Below are positions 19,113-20,466 of a DNA stretch of 20,466 bases, in pieces (position 1 is the first letter of the stretch; each line of letters opens with the position of its first letter). Under the pieces are notes generated by a model. It was not told the DNA's origin and made no database searches. It was given only the letters and a program-made list of their open reading frames with translations. The position numbers were made by a program, and so were the translations under genes. The DNA comes from Chloromonas sp. AAM2 (Eukaryota > Chlorophyta > Chlorophyceae > Chlamydomonadales > Chlamydomonadaceae), in assembly GCA_004335635.1 (NCBI GenBank), contig QAXH01001262.1, positions 365-20,830 on the forward strand, read 5' to 3'.

Positions 19113-20406
19113 GTTTCCAGGCTCGTCCATGACTGAGCAGTTCCACACCGGCCGCTACCTCATGGGTATCAAGGTATGAAGCACCCTGACCGCTCTGTCC
19201 ACGGACGTGTGTGTGGTGCCACCACATTGCTTCCAAGGGTTACATGGCCCGATGCTTTTGATGATGTTATCGAGCAGTCACGTTCGTTTTGGTATTGTCC
19301 ATGCCAGACTTCACGACCTCCAGTGACAAAACATAGGTATGCTTGCACATTGACAACTACGAAGAACACCAAAAGCAGAGGCAGTACAACATGCGGCGTT
19401 AGTGCAATTGCAAGAAATCTGGCACTGCCCTCGAACTGCTCTGGTAGTAGTAGGAGTTGGCCAAGCATTCACCAGACTGCACCAGGTTCTGGCAAAGCAC
19501 GATCTCACCAGCCTGCATGGCAGTGCAGATGACTGGACCTGTCAGTAAGGGATGCACCTACAGAAGCCACGGTACCGCTTACTGTTGGTTTTCCCAAATT
19601 TGACACTGCAAAGAGGGATGCCATCTCGCCTGTGTTTGACAATCCACCCCGCCTAATCCCGCTCCGCTGAGTGCAAAACATACAAACTGGGGGCAGTGCT
19701 CCAAAGTGTAGATCACACATTAAGCCTCTGAGAAGAATGAGTCCTGGCGCTCGTTGGCAGACCCGTCGGACATGGCTGCATGAACAACGTGGCAAGTTGC
19801 AAGAGGCACGAGTCAAGATGATAGCCATGACGAGCCCTCAGCCTTGGAAGGCAGCAGGGGGCCTTAGAAATTACAACCCTTAAGGTCGGCTCAGGACTCA
19901 GGACCCTTAACGTGGCCTTAGGACCCGGCAAGTTGCTGCCTGCGCCATGGACCTACGTAGGTGTACCGGGGCCTTGTGTACGTGTCGTGGCCGCACGAGG
20001 ACGACAGCTACGATCGTCACCCGTGGCTGACCTCCAGGTGTGAAAGCAAGGCGCAGGCATGCCGTTGTGACAGCATGCAGCTGCATCAAGTGAGGGCGAA
20101 GGTTCAGCTACAGTTTGTTGGGTTTCCTTCAAACAACCATTGCTCAAACCATTCCTTCAAACAACCGTTGCTCCATTGTAACCTAAGTGTTGTTGTCTGG
20201 GTTCACGAAGCACCATCACTGACGTGCTCACCAGTGCTCCAGATCTTGAAACGGAAACATCCATTTCAGGGCCTCACGTGTGACAATGGCGGTCAGTATT
20301 GGAGTCTGACAAGTCTGTGAAACTGCCTTGCATACTAACGCCGCCTGCAGGGAGGTTTTCCTGGAGCAGCTGATAGCGTGCGTGTGGCTGTACAAAGACT
20401 TCCCAG
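19113..20406 (+). CDS. Unrecognised gene, three internal exons, runs off the right edge
   Basis: Exons 19113-19173, 19961-20037 and 20351-20406 have clear acceptors (CTCTAG, ACGTAG, CTGCAG) and donors (AAG|GTATGA, CAG|GTGTGA, CAG|GTGCGG). Their phases match across both introns. They encode FPGSSMTEQFHTGRYLMGIK, then VYRGLVYVSWPHEDDSYDR and HPWLTSR, then EVFLEQLIACVWLYKDFP. The codon use is GC-rich, as in the two neighbouring genes. The paired aromatic/acidic SWPHEDD and HPW segment suggests a folded domain, but I cannot name a family. The last exon ends in phase 1 and the gene continues to the right. Upstream exons left of 19113 were not identified. The introns are 787 and 313 bp. Confidence 0.45.
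20125..20175. repeat. 28-bp direct repeat, about 1.8 copies
   Basis: TCCTTCAAACAACC(A/G)TTGCTC occurs at 20125 and again at 20153. It lies in the second intron of the right-edge gene. A TGTAA follows just downstream at about 20177, but since the exon at 20351 continues the frame it is probably not a used 3' end. Confidence 0.75.
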
Positions 20407-20466
20407 GTGCGGCCGTACCTTTGGGGGGTGTTGGGGGTGTGTTGAAGCGTGTGGTGGGGTGTGTTA

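Noticed and set aside
1..20466. Prokaryotic features: operons, Shine-Dalgarno sites, CRISPR arrays, defence islands, tRNA or rRNA genes
   Set aside because: The coding sequence is intron-split with eukaryotic family domains. No spaced direct-repeat arrays or tRNA-like cloverleaf with a GGTTCGAAT-type arm were seen on reading both strands.

Overview
The window is eukaryotic nuclear DNA. Its two main genes are broken into many short exons joined by GT-AG introns of about 95-710 bp, plus two GC-AG introns. The introns carry (CA/GT)n and (TGTC)n microsatellites and small tandem repeats. The exons are GC-rich and encode Ala/Gly/Pro/Ser/Gln-rich insertions. No prokaryotic operon, CRISPR array, tRNA or rRNA was seen. 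Intron density, simple repeats and low-complexity coding insertions suggest a green alga, probably of the Chlorophyceae (Chlamydomonas/Haematococcus-like). That placement is inference from style, not from a marker gene.

Region 1 (1-6709, + strand): the 3' part of a BRWD/PHIP-family chromatin reader gene, entering from the left edge. I reconstructed 15 exons in one consistent frame (552 codons plus stop). They encode a basic/acidic nuclear linker, the cryptic-Tudor (CryptoTudor) region and one bromodomain, then stop. The WD40 repeats expected at the N-terminus would lie left of the window.

Region 2 (6710-8579): an interval between two convergent genes with no gene I can support. It holds a perfect 11-bp-arm hairpin, a short TAGGG run and a few exon-like scraps.

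Region 3 (16285-8580, - strand): a nine-exon gene for a protein of about 1,541 residues. It has a probable organelle-targeting N-terminus, a hydrophobic segment, a long disordered region, an unrecognised folded segment and a C-terminal array of HAT/TPR-type helical repeats. An organellar RNA-maturation role like that of Mbb1/HCF107 is possible but unproven.

Region 4 (16286-19112): mostly non-coding, with a decayed hAT-transposase-like fragment on the minus strand near 17950-18160. Region 5 (19113-20406, + strand): three phase-compatible exons of a third gene that runs off the right edge; I do not recognise its family.

The genes show no sign of acting in one pathway, and I found no convincing new multi-gene system. 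The observations most worth checking are: the insertion inside the CryptoTudor region; the architecture of the HAT/TPR protein; a related repeat with a (CA)n tail present in introns of both main genes; and two frame-supported GC-AG introns.
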